Source: Candidatus Zixiibacteriota bacterium (GTDB lineage Bacteria > RBG-13-66-14 > B26-G2 > WVWN01). From it: a DNA stretch of 64,000 nucleotides. Position numbers and translations under genes: made by a program. Of this stretch, positions 38,205-47,986 are shown one piece after another. Position 1 is the stretch's first letter. Each line of letters opens with the position of its first letter. The stretch is from assembly GCA_030613505.1 (NCBI GenBank), contig JAUWLW010000003.1, forward strand, positions 42,066 through 106,065, in the 5' to 3' direction. Under the pieces are notes generated by a model. That model worked only from the letters and a program-made list of their open reading frames with translations. It did not search any database and was not told where the DNA came from.

Positions 38205-40148
38205 TTGGAGATAGAACTGAACGTCGACGGCTTCGGGCCGGTAAAAGTGGAACGGGGAGCGACCCTGCTAGACGTGGCGAAGGCCGCCGCCGTCGAGGAT
38301 GCGCTCGTCGCCCGCCGGGCGGACTCTTTGGTGGACCTCGCCGCCGGCGCCGAACCGGGCGAGACGGTGGCGTTCCTGAGTTACGAAGACGAAGCGGCGC
38401 GGGAGGTCTTCCGCCATACGGCGTCGCATATCCTCGCCCACGCGCTGACGGACCTCTACCCCGGCGTAAAGCTGGCCATAGGGCCCGCGACGGCCGACGG
38501 GTTCTACTATGATTTCGACGCGTCGGCAACCATAAGCGACGACGACCTTCCTAAGATAGAGGAGCGTATGCGGGAGATCGCCGCGGCCGACATTCCGATC
38601 GAACGAGAGGAAATAACCAAAGCCAAAGCCCGCAAATTATTCGCCGATAACCCATATAAACTCGAGCTCGTGGAGGAGATCCCGGATAAAAAAGTAATAA
38701 TATACCGGCAAGGCGACTTCGCCGACCTCTGCCTGGGTCCCCATCTTCCCTCCACCGGTTACGTCAAGACGCTGAAAATCACCGCGTTGGCGGGGGCGTA
38801 TTGGCGCGGCGACGAACGCAACGACATGCTCACCCGCGTATACGGAACCGCCTACCGCAAACCGGAGGAGCTCGAGCTTCACCTGGCGCGCGTCGAGGAG
38901 GCGAAACGGCGCGACCACCGGACGCTGGGCCGCGACCTCAACATGTTCTCCATCGCCGAGGAACGCGGCGCCGGCCTGGTCTATTGGCACCCCGACGGCG
39001 CCTTCGTACGCGACCGCATAGAGACCTTCTGGAAAGAGGAACACCAAAAAAGGGGTTACCAACTCGTCATGACCCCCCACATCGCCCGCGCCCACCTGTT
39101 CGAGATATCGGGCCACTTCCGGTACTTTCTCGAGAACATGTACACCTTCGAGGTCGACGGCGTACCGTACGTCCTCAAGCCGATGAATTGCCCTATGCAC
39201 ATCGCCATTTACAAATCGCGCGGCCACTCCTACCGGGAACTACCGATTAGGTATGCCGAATTGGGTACCGTTTACCGCAAAGAGCGCTCGGGAACCCTCC
39301 ACGGCCTCTTGCGCGTACGCGGTTTCACCCAGGACGACGGCCACATATTCTGTACCCCCGACCAACTGGTGGACGAACTGTGCGGGTGCGTGGACTTGGC
39401 CATATTCCTGCTGCACACCTTCGGCTTTACGTCATACGACGTAGAGCTCTCGGCACACGACCCCGGCCGGCCGGAAGACTACGCCGGCACCGCGGAGGAA
39501 TGGGCCCGGGCGGAGGATGCCCTCGCCGAGACGCTCAAGCGGCTCGAGCTGCCCTATACCCGCATGGAGGGCGAGGCCATCTTCTACGGCCCGAAAATCG
39601 ATTTCCAGATCTACGACGCGTTGGGAAGGAAATGGCAGGGCCCCACGATACAATTCGACTTCAACCTGCCGCCCCGCTACGGCGTCAAGTATATGGGCCC
39701 GGACGGCGCCGAACACCAGTGTTATATGATACACCGCGCTATGCTGGGGTCTTTCGAACGCTTCTTTGGGACATTGCTCGAACACTACGCCGGCGTCTTC
39801 CCGCCCTGGCTCGCGCCGGTCCAGGTACGTATCATACCGGTGAACCCGGACTTCGTATCGCACGCCGCCGAACTGGCCGCGAAAATGGAAGCCGTGGGCC
39901 TGCGCGCCCAAGTGGATAAATCGGACGGCAAACTGAACGCTAAAATCCGTAACGGCGAATTGGCCAAAGTACCCTACCTGGCCATCGTCGGCAAGAGAGA
40001 ACGCGAAGCGGGAACGGTAGCGTTACGACGCCACGGCGGCGAGGACCTCGGCCCGGTCGACGTGGGACGCCTTATCGAGGTTTTACAGGCAGCGACCGCC
40101 GGTAAAACCGCCGCGCTCGAGCTGGTAGGAGGCGACGTTAATAACTAG
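38205..40148 (+). CDS. thrS: Threonyl-tRNA synthetase
   Basis: 647 residues. TGS domain at 1-60 (VKVERGATLLDVAKAAAVED), editing domain with FRHTASHILAHALTDLYPGV (HxxxH) and an SxxxC-like ADLCLGPHLPSTGYVK. Class II core YVLKPMNCPMHIAIYKSRGH, RYAELGTVYRKERSGTLHGL and motif 3 MIHRAMLGSFERFFGTLLEH. Anticodon domain near the C-terminus (PVQVRIIPVNPDFVSHAAEL). TTG 38205 is used since AAAGGAT precedes it and homologues begin at this strand. Followed after 3 bases by the regulator gene at 40152. Confidence 0.96.
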   Translation: MEIELNVDGFGPVKVERGATLLDVAKAAAVEDALVARRADSLVDLAAGAEPGETVAFLSYEDEAAREVFRHTASHILAHALTDLYPGVKLAIGPATADGFYYDFDASATISDDDLPKIEERMREIAAADIPIEREEITKAKARKLFADNPYKLELVEEIPDKKVIIYRQGDFADLCLGPHLPSTGYVKTLKITALAGAYWRGDERNDMLTRVYGTAYRKPEELELHLARVEEAKRRDHRTLGRDLNMFSIAEERGAGLVYWHPDGAFVRDRIETFWKEEHQKRGYQLVMTPHIARAHLFEISGHFRYFLENMYTFEVDGVPYVLKPMNCPMHIAIYKSRGHSYRELPIRYAELGTVYRKERSGTLHGLLRVRGFTQDDGHIFCTPDQLVDELCGCVDLAIFLLHTFGFTSYDVELSAHDPGRPEDYAGTAEEWARAEDALAETLKRLELPYTRMEGEAIFYGPKIDFQIYDALGRKWQGPTIQFDFNLPPRYGVKYMGPDGAEHQCYMIHRAMLGSFERFFGTLLEHYAGVFPPWLAPVQVRIIPVNPDFVSHAAELAAKMEAVGLRAQVDKSDGKLNAKIRNGELAKVPYLAIVGKREREAGTVALRRHGGEDLGPVDVGRLIEVLQAATAGKTAALELVGGDVNN

Positions 40149-40151
40149 TAC

Positions 40152-43100
40152 ATGTCGGCTATATGCCCCAATTGCGGCCGGGCCCTCGCGCCGACCGCGG
40201 CTTTTTGCCCCAACTGCGGCGTTAAAATTGGCGAAGCAGGAGAAGAAGCCGCCGCCGTGTCGGCCGAGCTCGCGGGGCTCGACCTACTAAGCCCTTCCCT
40301 CTCGCCCGACCTACTGGGTGAATTGACCGAAAAATTCCTCGCCGCCGCGGACGAACTTGCCGCGGAGCGCGGCGGCGTAGTCACCCGCGAAAGCTCTTCC
40401 GCCGTTACCGTCAAATTTCCCCGCAACCTCGAGTCGCCGGCAGCCACGGCGGCGTCCTGCGCCCTAATCCTCCGGGACGCCACCCGCGGCCTCTTGGCAA
40501 CGTCGCCGGAAGATTTAAGTGCGAGCGCGTACCTAACGGCCGGCGTGGACGCGACGCCGAAGGAAATCGATGTCGCCGGCGAATCTCAGGCTCCCGGTGC
40601 AAAGGCGAAAAGGCTCCGAAGAAAAGCGGGCAAGTGGGTTATTCTCGCAGGCGAAAACGTCTATACCCTAACCACCGGGGATTTCAAATACGTTCCGGTG
40701 GGTTTCTATCAAGCACGAGGGGATAAACGGGCCGTAAAAATTTACGAATTGAAGGAGGACCGGCGGTACCCCGCGTCGGCCCCGCCGGTCCAAACATCCC
40801 CGTTCGTCCCCGCTGCCGGCTTCGAGGAAGCGATCGAGAACTTCTTCGCGGCCGTCCTTTCCAAAAAACGAAAGCGAATGCTTTTCGTTACGGGTGCATC
40901 CGGGACGGGAAAAACCACCTGGTTGTCGGTTGCGTGCCGCATGGCGCGGAAAAAAGGTTTTACGGTATACGCGTCGTCTTGTACGAAACGCCGCCGGTAC
41001 ACGCCTTTCGGCCTCTGGGCGCCGATTTGGCGTACGGCGTTTGCCGACATGGCCCCCGAAGTACGGCCGGCGAAAGCCCCCGCTCGAGCCCTTCAAAGAA
41101 TCGGCGAGGGACTAGATATATGGGCGCCGTTAATGGCGCAAATCGTCGGCTTCCGAGCCGATTTGGACCCACACGTCGTAGACGTTTCCCCCGAGTACCG
41201 GCACCGGCAAATCCTCGAAATCGCGAAGGGTTTAATTACGTGGGCCGCCGCTGAAAGGCCGACGGCCGTAGTGCTCGACGATATCCACTTAGCGGACGCG
41301 TCGTCCCGGGCGTTACTCGGCTCGCTGCTCGCGGTCCCGGCGGAAACGCCGCTCGCGCTCGTATTGGCCAGCGAAACCTCCGACGAGACTTTTAAGCGGG
41401 CCGCCGACGGTATTCTATCGACAAGACCTTTCACAGAAGAAGAAATCGTCGCTTTGGCCGAGGATTTCGCCGAAACGGACGCGGAAGACGTCGCGCCGTT
41501 ACTCTACGAGGCCAGCAAAGGGCGGCCAGATATCCTCGAGCAAATCTGGCTCGCGGCGCGCGAAAATACGGACCTAAACATAAAGTCGTTGGCGGCTGAC
41601 GGCGCGCCGGATGGACCAACGCTCGTCGCGCGCCGCTTACGCGATTTCGACTTACGTTGGCAGCGGGCGACTGCGGTCCTAGCGACGCTGGGCGTTCCGG
41701 TCGGTGACGAAGACGTACGCGCCCTCGCCGTGGAAATTTTCGGTACGGACGGTACCGCGGGCGAAGCTTGGCGATATAAATTATATAAACTCCATTTGCT
41801 ACGACCTTCCTTGGGCGACGGGGAATCCCTTTGCATACCGCCGCAGCTCGCTTCGGCCGTACTCGCCGCCACGGCGCCGACGCCGGAAAGCCGAACGGCC
41901 GCAGCGCAAACGGCGGCCGGTTTCCTGGCGGAACGTTACCCCCGAGAGCTATCGGCCCGCGTGACCTTGGAGTTAGAGGCCGGGAAGCTACCGGCGGCGT
42001 GCGACCTAGCGCAGGAAAACGTGAAACAAACACGTTGGCTGGGCTCACCCCACGACGCGGTGGCTCAACTGACGGCGGTTATCCACGAGCTAGAGAGGGT
42101 AACGCCCCTAGATAAAGCGGATTCGGAGCTTTTGCCCCGTCTATTGTATACTCGGGCGGAGGCTTTTTACGAAGCGGGATTGGCCGCCGCCGCCCTTAAC
42201 GACCTCGAAAAAATCGGAGCCGAAGAAGGTGAATTGGCGGCGCGGCGTTTTTACACGCAGGGCCAGGTATATTTACGTCGCCGCTACTTCCCGGAAGCCG
42301 AAAGCGCATTTATCAAAGCTCTACAACTCGCCGCCCGTTCAAACGATTACGACTTAGTCGCCGACGTAGAGCTGGCGCTCGCCCACCTGTTTCGCCAACA
42401 AGGAGACGTCGCCAAAGCGACGTACGAGCTCGAGAAATCGTTGAAGGCCGACCGCGCTCCGTCGGCCCGCGCGTACGAATTACTCGCCGAGCTCAAGTAC
42501 CGGGCCGGCCACGTTGCCGACGCCGTACGAGCCGCGCAAAAAAGTTTATCTTCGATCAACGCCGCGCGAAAGCCGATAACCGCCGCGGATACTGCTCTTT
42601 TGTTAGCACTCTTATTCTTCGATTACGGCCGGATACCCAACGCCCGCAGCCTAGTCGCAAAAGCGCACGACGCGTTCGCCGTCGTGGGCGATAAACGGCG
42701 GGAATGTGATGCGTACCTGCTCGAGGGTAAGATCGACTTGGCGATCGAGGACCTGACCACGACCGAAACTACCTTCGACGAAGCGTTGCGCTTGGCCGAA
42801 GAGGGAGGCTACGGTTTACGCGCCGTCGAAGCCGCCCTCGGTCTTAGCTTCGTACGGCTTCTCCAAAACGACTTGGCGGGGCACCGTCGTCTTTTAGTCA
42901 AAGCCAAGGAGACGGCCACGGCGGAACCGCACGCGCCCAAAGCGGGTATCTACCTGGTAGAAGCAGCGGCGAACTTCGCGGGGGAGGATTATGACAAAGC
43001 GTATCGGATGGCCAGCGACGCCGCCGCCGAATACCGGCGGACGGGTGATGCGTTTACGTACGGCGTCGCCGCCATCCTCGCCGCCCAGGCAGCACTAGCG

Positions 43101-43445
43101 GCGGGCAAACGGGATAAGTGCCGTGAGATCCTGGGTCAACCGGACATCGACCGTCGCGCCCGGGAATCTAAAGTATCTTTCGCACATTACAATCTAACTG
43201 CGGGTAAGCTTATCAACGCCGAAGGCGACCTCGAGCGTGCGCGAAAACGCTTTGTGGCCGCTGCCGCCGCGGCGCGCGAGTCGGGCCTTTGGCTCGTCCG
43301 GGGTGAATGTTACTTGGAACTGGCCAGCATCGCCGAGTACGAAAACGAGCGTGAGAAGTATCGTCGGCGGGCGTTGTGGTTGCTCGAGAGCAAAGGCGCA
43401 ACGCTCTTGGCCGGCAAGGCGAAAAAGAAAGCCGGCTTATTGTAA
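40152..43445 (+). CDS. Zinc-ribbon / cyclase-like / AAA ATPase / TPR regulator
   Basis: 1097 residues. Residues 4-25 are a zinc ribbon (CPNCGRALAPTAAFCPNCG). About 30-200 resembles a class III nucleotidyl cyclase homology domain (AYLTAGVDATPKEID, then GKWVILAGENVYTLTTGDF), but the metal-binding Asp residues are not visible, so it is likely non-catalytic. About 215-500 is a STAND-type AAA module: Walker A FVTGASGTGKTTWLS and Walker B PTAVVLDDIHLADASSRALL. The last 550 residues are TPR-like helices (LLYTRAEAFYEAGLAAAALN, GQVYLRRRYFPEAESAFIKA). Probably an intracellular signal sensor or scaffold; no output DNA-binding domain was found. Starts 3 bases after thrS. Confidence 0.8.
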   Translation: MSAICPNCGRALAPTAAFCPNCGVKIGEAGEEAAAVSAELAGLDLLSPSLSPDLLGELTEKFLAAADELAAERGGVVTRESSSAVTVKFPRNLESPAATAASCALILRDATRGLLATSPEDLSASAYLTAGVDATPKEIDVAGESQAPGAKAKRLRRKAGKWVILAGENVYTLTTGDFKYVPVGFYQARGDKRAVKIYELKEDRRYPASAPPVQTSPFVPAAGFEEAIENFFAAVLSKKRKRMLFVTGASGTGKTTWLSVACRMARKKGFTVYASSCTKRRRYTPFGLWAPIWRTAFADMAPEVRPAKAPARALQRIGEGLDIWAPLMAQIVGFRADLDPHVVDVSPEYRHRQILEIAKGLITWAAAERPTAVVLDDIHLADASSRALLGSLLAVPAETPLALVLASETSDETFKRAADGILSTRPFTEEEIVALAEDFAETDAEDVAPLLYEASKGRPDILEQIWLAARENTDLNIKSLAADGAPDGPTLVARRLRDFDLRWQRATAVLATLGVPVGDEDVRALAVEIFGTDGTAGEAWRYKLYKLHLLRPSLGDGESLCIPPQLASAVLAATAPTPESRTAAAQTAAGFLAERYPRELSARVTLELEAGKLPAACDLAQENVKQTRWLGSPHDAVAQLTAVIHELERVTPLDKADSELLPRLLYTRAEAFYEAGLAAAALNDLEKIGAEEGELAARRFYTQGQVYLRRRYFPEAESAFIKALQLAARSNDYDLVADVELALAHLFRQQGDVAKATYELEKSLKADRAPSARAYELLAELKYRAGHVADAVRAAQKSLSSINAARKPITAADTALLLALLFFDYGRIPNARSLVAKAHDAFAVVGDKRRECDAYLLEGKIDLAIEDLTTTETTFDEALRLAEEGGYGLRAVEAALGLSFVRLLQNDLAGHRRLLVKAKETATAEPHAPKAGIYLVEAAANFAGEDYDKAYRMASDAAAEYRRTGDAFTYGVAAILAAQAALAAGKRDKCREILGQPDIDRRARESKVSFAHYNLTAGKLINAEGDLERARKRFVAAAAAARESGLWLVRGECYLELASIAEYENEREKYRRRALWLLESKGATLLAGKAKKKAGLL

Positions 43446-43539
43446 ACCGGGGACGCGATGAGAAGGTCGAGCAAAGGGGCGGCCCATATCGACCCGGGGA
43501 GGGATACGCCGAGATTGTAACCTGGATGGCAAAAAAACC

Positions 43540-43568
43540 TTGACTTGTAAGTGATTTTATATTTTAAT
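43540..43568 (+). promoter_or_regulatory. Promoter for the MglB/MglA-like operon
   Basis: TTGACT (43540-43545), 17 bases, TTTAAT (43563-43568). The rest of the 43446-43671 gap is AT-rich and holds no gene or clear hairpin. Confidence 0.55.
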
Positions 43569-43671
43569 CGAAAAAGTAAAGAAGTACCTTTTAAACTTAG
43601 GCCAGACCATCTTTTATATATAAACCCACGCGCCGGCGCCGCGCTAGGTTGTCGTACGCGAGGTGAGGTTG

Positions 43672-44172
43672 ATGCCTGGGATGGAACTCGTCCTTTTTGA
43701 AGAAGACTATACCAACATCAACGAAATATTGGCGACGCTCGTCCGCGAAACCAATTCCAAGTTCGCGTTACTAGTGGACCGCTCGGGGCAGCTCATCTCG
43801 AGCCAAGGGGATACCGAGAATATGGACTCGTTATCCTTCGCTTCGCTCTCGGCAGGCAACTACGCCGCGACCAGCGAACTCGCGAAAATCCTCGGCCAAG
43901 AGGAGTTCTCGGTACTCTTTCACCAAGGCATCAGCGAATCGATACATCTTTCCATAGTCGCCAAACGCGTTATTCTGGTCGTAGTCTTCGACAACAAGAC
44001 TACGTTGGGTTTAGTTCGGCTCAGAGTTAAAAAAGCGGTAGAAGAACTCTCGGGTATATTTAACCGCATCTTCCAAAAGGTCGCAGAGCGCGGCGCCGAA
44101 GCGTTTTCGCCGCTGGGTGATACCTTCACGAGCGTCGCCGAAAGCGAAATAGACAACCTTTTCAAAGATTAA
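43672..44172 (+). CDS. Roadblock/LC7 domain protein (MglB-like)
   Basis: About 166 residues. The roadblock fold is seen in INEILATLVRETNSKFALLV, then DRSGQLISSQGD, SFASLSAGNYAATSELAKIL and LHLSIVAKRVILVVVFDN-like strands ending in a helix (KKAVEELSGIFNRIFQKV). MglB-type proteins act as GAPs for the small GTPase MglA, encoded next. It differs from Myxococcus MglB by a C-terminal acidic extension (AEAFSPLGDTFTSVAESEID). ATG 43672 is used, with GAGGTGAGG as ribosome-binding site; GTG 43663 lies inside that sequence. Confidence 0.85.
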   Translation: MPGMELVLFEEDYTNINEILATLVRETNSKFALLVDRSGQLISSQGDTENMDSLSFASLSAGNYAATSELAKILGQEEFSVLFHQGISESIHLSIVAKRVILVVVFDNKTTLGLVRLRVKKAVEELSGIFNRIFQKVAERGAEAFSPLGDTFTSVAESEIDNLFKD

Positions 44173-44204
44173 AAAAGCCCTTGCCCTCGGCCGGGGGTTC
44201 GGTT

Positions 44205-44798
44205 ATGTCGCTAATTAACTATTCATCCCGCGAAATTAACTGCAAGATCGTTTATTACGGTTGCGGTCTTTGCGGTAAGACTACTAACCTCCTGTACATC
44301 CACGAGAAGCTTCCCCACGACATCAAGGGGAAAATGGTCTCGCTGGCCACCGATACTGACCGGACCCTCTTCTTCGATTTCCTACCGCTCGAGCTGGGAA
44401 CGGTGAACGGCTTCAAAACACGCTTCCACCTCTATACCGTACCCGGCCAGGTCCACTACGACGCCTCGCGGAAGCTAATCCTGAAGGGCGTAGACGGCAT
44501 CGTCTTCGTCGTGGACTCCCAGCGCAACCGCTTCGACGAAAACATAGAATCCTTCGAAAATATGATAAAGAACCTCCAGCTCCAGGGATACCGGCTCGAA
44601 AACATCTCGTATATATTCCAATACAACAAGCGCGATTTACCTAACTGTTCGCCGGTGGAACAACTCGAAGCCGCGCTCAACAAGGAACAGGTACCGTGCT
44701 TCGAATCGATCGCGACTACCGGTATCGGCGTATTCGACTCCTTGCGTGCGATCTCGAAGCTCGTTATTGCGCATCTTTCCCGCCAAACGGCCCGTTAA
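44205..44798 (+). CDS. MglA-like Ras-family small GTPase
   Basis: 197 residues from ATG 44205, preceded by GGGGG. P-loop CKIVYYGCGLCGKTTNLLYI, switch region ATDTDRTLFFDFLPLELGTV, G3 variant YTVPGQVHYDASRKLILKGV and G4 YIFQYNKRDLP (NKRD). The T-V-P-G-Q form rather than D-x-x-G is the MglA signature. These GTPases set cell polarity and control pili or gliding machinery. MglB partner upstream, DUF4388 protein downstream. Confidence 0.92.
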   Translation: MSLINYSSREINCKIVYYGCGLCGKTTNLLYIHEKLPHDIKGKMVSLATDTDRTLFFDFLPLELGTVNGFKTRFHLYTVPGQVHYDASRKLILKGVDGIVFVVDSQRNRFDENIESFENMIKNLQLQGYRLENISYIFQYNKRDLPNCSPVEQLEAALNKEQVPCFESIATTGIGVFDSLRAISKLVIAHLSRQTAR

Positions 44799-44877
44799 TC
44801 AGAAACTCGCTCTAGTCCCGGCGGCGGGCGGCGGTGCCCGGGTACTGTCGCGAGCCGCCGTTTTTCAAGTCCAAACC

Positions 44878-45924
44878 ATGGGCTTAGACGGCAACTTAGA
44901 GGACTTCCCCCTCCCCGACGTTCTGCAGCTCATAAACATGGGCTCGCGGACCGGCCTCCTCATCATTACCAAAAACGATTCCCCCGCGCGCATATGGTTC
45001 GAACGGGGGCAGGCCGTACACGCCGAAGTCGGCGATTTGGACGGCGAAAAGGCCGTCTACGAAACCTTCAATTGGCGGGAGGGGCGTTTTACCTTTGAAA
45101 CCGACGCGAAGACGGACCTGAGGACTATCGATCTCGACTGCCAGAACCTTATTATGGAGGCCGTCCGCCGGCTCGACGAATGGACCAAACTACGAAAGGT
45201 AATCCCCACCTCGGCCTACGTCGTCGCTTTCGCCGCCGGGCCCGGCGACAAAGCCGGCAATATTACGCTCCAAGCCCACGAGTGGAAAGTATTATCCTTG
45301 GTCGACGGCGAACTCACCGTTTCTATGCTTGCCGAGAAGACGGGATTCTCGGAACTTAAGACGACGCAAATTATCCACTCTCTCATAGACTCCGGCCTGC
45401 TCGAAGTAAACGCTCCAGACAGCAAACCCGCTCCCCCCTCCGAAGCAAGAGAGCGCGTCACAAGCCTGCGCGAATTCCTCAAAGGCGTCGAACAACCCGA
45501 CGTCAGAAGCCCCGCCGCCAAAACCAACGTCGGCGTATTAGCATTATTCATAAACTCGTTGCTAGATAACTTCGATAAGCCCAACGGCCTTTACAACGCC
45601 GTAAAACAAGACAAACCGTTACCCGAGCGAATAACCGAGCAAGCCGAGCGTTACCCCCAAGTTGAAATCATCGAATTCACCAACGACCGCGTCGACGTCA
45701 AACGGCTGGACGACGACATCGAATCCCTCGACGATCTGGGCAAGAAAAACCTCATCGTTGCGCTCGCCGACGTCAAAGAACAGATATTGACGACCGCCGA
45801 GAAACAAACCAACAAGATAGCCGCGGCGCGGCGCCACAACAAAGTATTGGAGCAGGTCTTCGGCCCCGACGGTACGCCCCAAAACATCGGCCTGGGTAGC
45901 ATCCTCGAAAAGAAAACGCCTTAG
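44878..45924 (+). CDS. DUF4388 domain protein
   Basis: 348 residues. The N-terminal 110 are DUF4388 (MGLDGNLEDFPLPDVLQLIN, GLLIITKNDSPARIWFERGQ, GEKAVYETFNWREGRFTFET), a PATAN-like module common in polarity and chemosensory proteins. Residues about 150-225 form a winged-helix-like segment (WKVLSLVDGELTVSMLAEKT, ELKTTQIIHSLIDSGLLEV). A coiled-coil-rich C-terminus follows. ATG 44878 is preferred since the frame's earlier start overlaps mglA and would add a low-complexity leader. Likely part of the same polarity circuit. Confidence 0.8.
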   Translation: MGLDGNLEDFPLPDVLQLINMGSRTGLLIITKNDSPARIWFERGQAVHAEVGDLDGEKAVYETFNWREGRFTFETDAKTDLRTIDLDCQNLIMEAVRRLDEWTKLRKVIPTSAYVVAFAAGPGDKAGNITLQAHEWKVLSLVDGELTVSMLAEKTGFSELKTTQIIHSLIDSGLLEVNAPDSKPAPPSEARERVTSLREFLKGVEQPDVRSPAAKTNVGVLALFINSLLDNFDKPNGLYNAVKQDKPLPERITEQAERYPQVEIIEFTNDRVDVKRLDDDIESLDDLGKKNLIVALADVKEQILTTAEKQTNKIAAARRHNKVLEQVFGPDGTPQNIGLGSILEKKTP

Positions 45925-45994
45925 CCGAACGAGCGCTGTTGCACCCCGACGCGCAGCGCCCGCTAGGGCGATTTTTAATGCCGGAAGAACGACC

Positions 45995-47968
45995 TTGGCC
46001 AAAACCGACTTAAACCCTTCCCAAGAACGCGTCGTCACCGCGGCCCCCGGGCCTATGGTCGTCGTCGCCGGCGCCGGTTCCGGCAAAACCCGCGTCATAA
46101 CGGAACGCATTATACACCTCATCTCGGAGCGTGCCGCGCCGCCGGCCAACACCCTGGCCGTCACGTTCACCAATAAAGCCGCCCAGGAAATGCGGCGGCG
46201 CGTCGAAGCCGTCTTGGGATACCGGCCCGCCGTAACGGTCGGTACTTTCCACGCTACCGGGGCACGCATACTCCGCGCCGAAGCCCGCTACACCGCCGGC
46301 CGCGCCGACCGGAATTTCGTCATCTTCGACAATGCGGACACCGAGGCCGCGATAAAGAAAATCGCCGACAAGTGGGCGCTGCCCGCCGAGCAATTCCACT
46401 ACAAACGCCTCGCCGCAGCGGTCGAAACCGCCAAACGCGAACTAACACCGGCCGAGGACTACCCTCGCCACGACGGCTACCGCGAGACCGTGGCCGACGT
46501 CTACGCCGCCTATCAGAATATCCTCCGCGAGAACAACGCCTACGACTTCGGCGACCTCTTGATGGAGCTGGTGTTTCTCTTCCGCCGCGAACGCGACGTC
46601 CTGACCCGGTGGCGAGAGCGTTTCCAACACATCCTCGTCGACGAGTATCAGGACACGAACTACGCCCAATACGAACTGCTTCGGCTCCTGGGCGAGAAAT
46701 ACCGCCAGATCTGCGTCGTCGGCGACCCGGACCAGTCGATATACCGATGGCGTGGCGCCGACATAACCAACTTCCAACGGTTCGCCCGCGACTTCCCCGA
46801 CGCGCGCTTCTACACCCTCGAGCGGAACTACCGCTCCCACCAGGGCGTCCTCGACGCGGCCAACGCCCTCATAAAGTTCAACGCGCAAAGCCGTTACGCC
46901 AAAGAACTGTGGAGCGACCGACCGGCGGAAGCGACGCCGGCCCTCATCCAATGCTACGACGAGCGACACGAGGCGCTCCGCGTCGCCCACGCCGTCGAAG
47001 AGGCGCGCGCCAACTACGGCCTGGACTACCGCGACTGCGCCGTGCTCTACCGCGTGAACGCCCAATCCCGTGTCTTCGAGGAAGTGTTGGCCAAAACCGG
47101 CGTACCCTTTCAAATCATAGGCGGCACCCGCTTTTACGAACGGCGCGAAGTTAAAAACGCGCTCGCTTACCTGCGATTGGTCCACAACGCCCGCGACGCC
47201 GTCGCCTTCGCTCGGGTCGCCAACTTGCCGCCGCGCGGCGTGGGCGCCGCGTCGTCCAAGATAATCGAGGAAAACCGACGCGGAAGGCCCCCGCTCGAGG
47301 CCGTCGCCGACGAGACGCTATTGGCGCAACTCCCGGCCCGCGCCGCCTCCGGCTTACGCCGCTTCGGGGAACTAATACGCGAGCTGGCCGCCGCGGCCGA
47401 CGCTAAATCTCCCAGCGAGATCCTCTCGGCCGTCGTCGAAAGGAGCGGCTATTTAACCTGGCTCGCCGAGCAGGAAGACGTAAAGGGGGAAGCGCGCGCC
47501 GAGAACGTGAGGGAATTGATTAACGCCGCCGCCGAATTCGAAAGCGAGCACCCGGGGGCGACGTTGGCCGAGTTCCTGGAAGCCGCCGCCCTCGTAAGCG
47601 ACATCGACAGCTACGACGCCGACGCCGACCGCGTGTCGCTGATGACGCTGCATACCGCCAAGGGTTTGGAATTCGGCGCCGTCTTCGTCGTCGGCCTGGA
47701 AGAACGCCTCCTTCCTCACGCCAACTCGCTCGCCGACGCCGCGGAGCTCGAAGAAGAACGTCGCCTCTGCTACGTCGGCGTTACGCGCGCCAAGGACCTC
47801 TTGTACTTGTCGTTCGCCGGGACGCGGAACGTAGCGGGCGTACCGGAACCGCGCGAGCGGTCGCGCTTTCTCCGCGAAATCGGCGACGGCCGCTTAGCCG
47901 AGCTGGACCCGCTGGACGTCGACGACGTCATCCAATACGAGCCGTGGGGCCGCCGCGGCCGCCCCTAA
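45995..47968 (+). CDS. UvrD/PcrA-type DNA helicase
   Basis: SF1A 3'-5' helicase, 657 residues. Q-motif LNPSQERVV, motif I VVVAGAGSGKTRVITERI, Ia TFTNKAAQEMRRRV, II HILVDEYQDTNYAQYELL, III VGDPDQSIYRWRGADITNFQ, IV LERNYRSHQGVLDAANALI, V SLMTLHTAKGLEFGAVFVVG, VI YVGVTRAKDLLYLSF. The family acts in excision and mismatch repair and in clearing stalled transcription. TTG 45995 has GGAAGA upstream; an overlapping ATG at 45979 is out of frame. Slightly shorter C-terminus than typical PcrA. Confidence 0.93.
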   Translation: MAKTDLNPSQERVVTAAPGPMVVVAGAGSGKTRVITERIIHLISERAAPPANTLAVTFTNKAAQEMRRRVEAVLGYRPAVTVGTFHATGARILRAEARYTAGRADRNFVIFDNADTEAAIKKIADKWALPAEQFHYKRLAAAVETAKRELTPAEDYPRHDGYRETVADVYAAYQNILRENNAYDFGDLLMELVFLFRRERDVLTRWRERFQHILVDEYQDTNYAQYELLRLLGEKYRQICVVGDPDQSIYRWRGADITNFQRFARDFPDARFYTLERNYRSHQGVLDAANALIKFNAQSRYAKELWSDRPAEATPALIQCYDERHEALRVAHAVEEARANYGLDYRDCAVLYRVNAQSRVFEEVLAKTGVPFQIIGGTRFYERREVKNALAYLRLVHNARDAVAFARVANLPPRGVGAASSKIIEENRRGRPPLEAVADETLLAQLPARAASGLRRFGELIRELAAAADAKSPSEILSAVVERSGYLTWLAEQEDVKGEARAENVRELINAAAEFESEHPGATLAEFLEAAALVSDIDSYDADADRVSLMTLHTAKGLEFGAVFVVGLEERLLPHANSLADAAELEEERRLCYVGVTRAKDLLYLSFAGTRNVAGVPEPRERSRFLREIGDGRLAELDPLDVDDVIQYEPWGRRGRP

Positions 47969-47986
47969 AACGTCGGAGTAAGCTAT

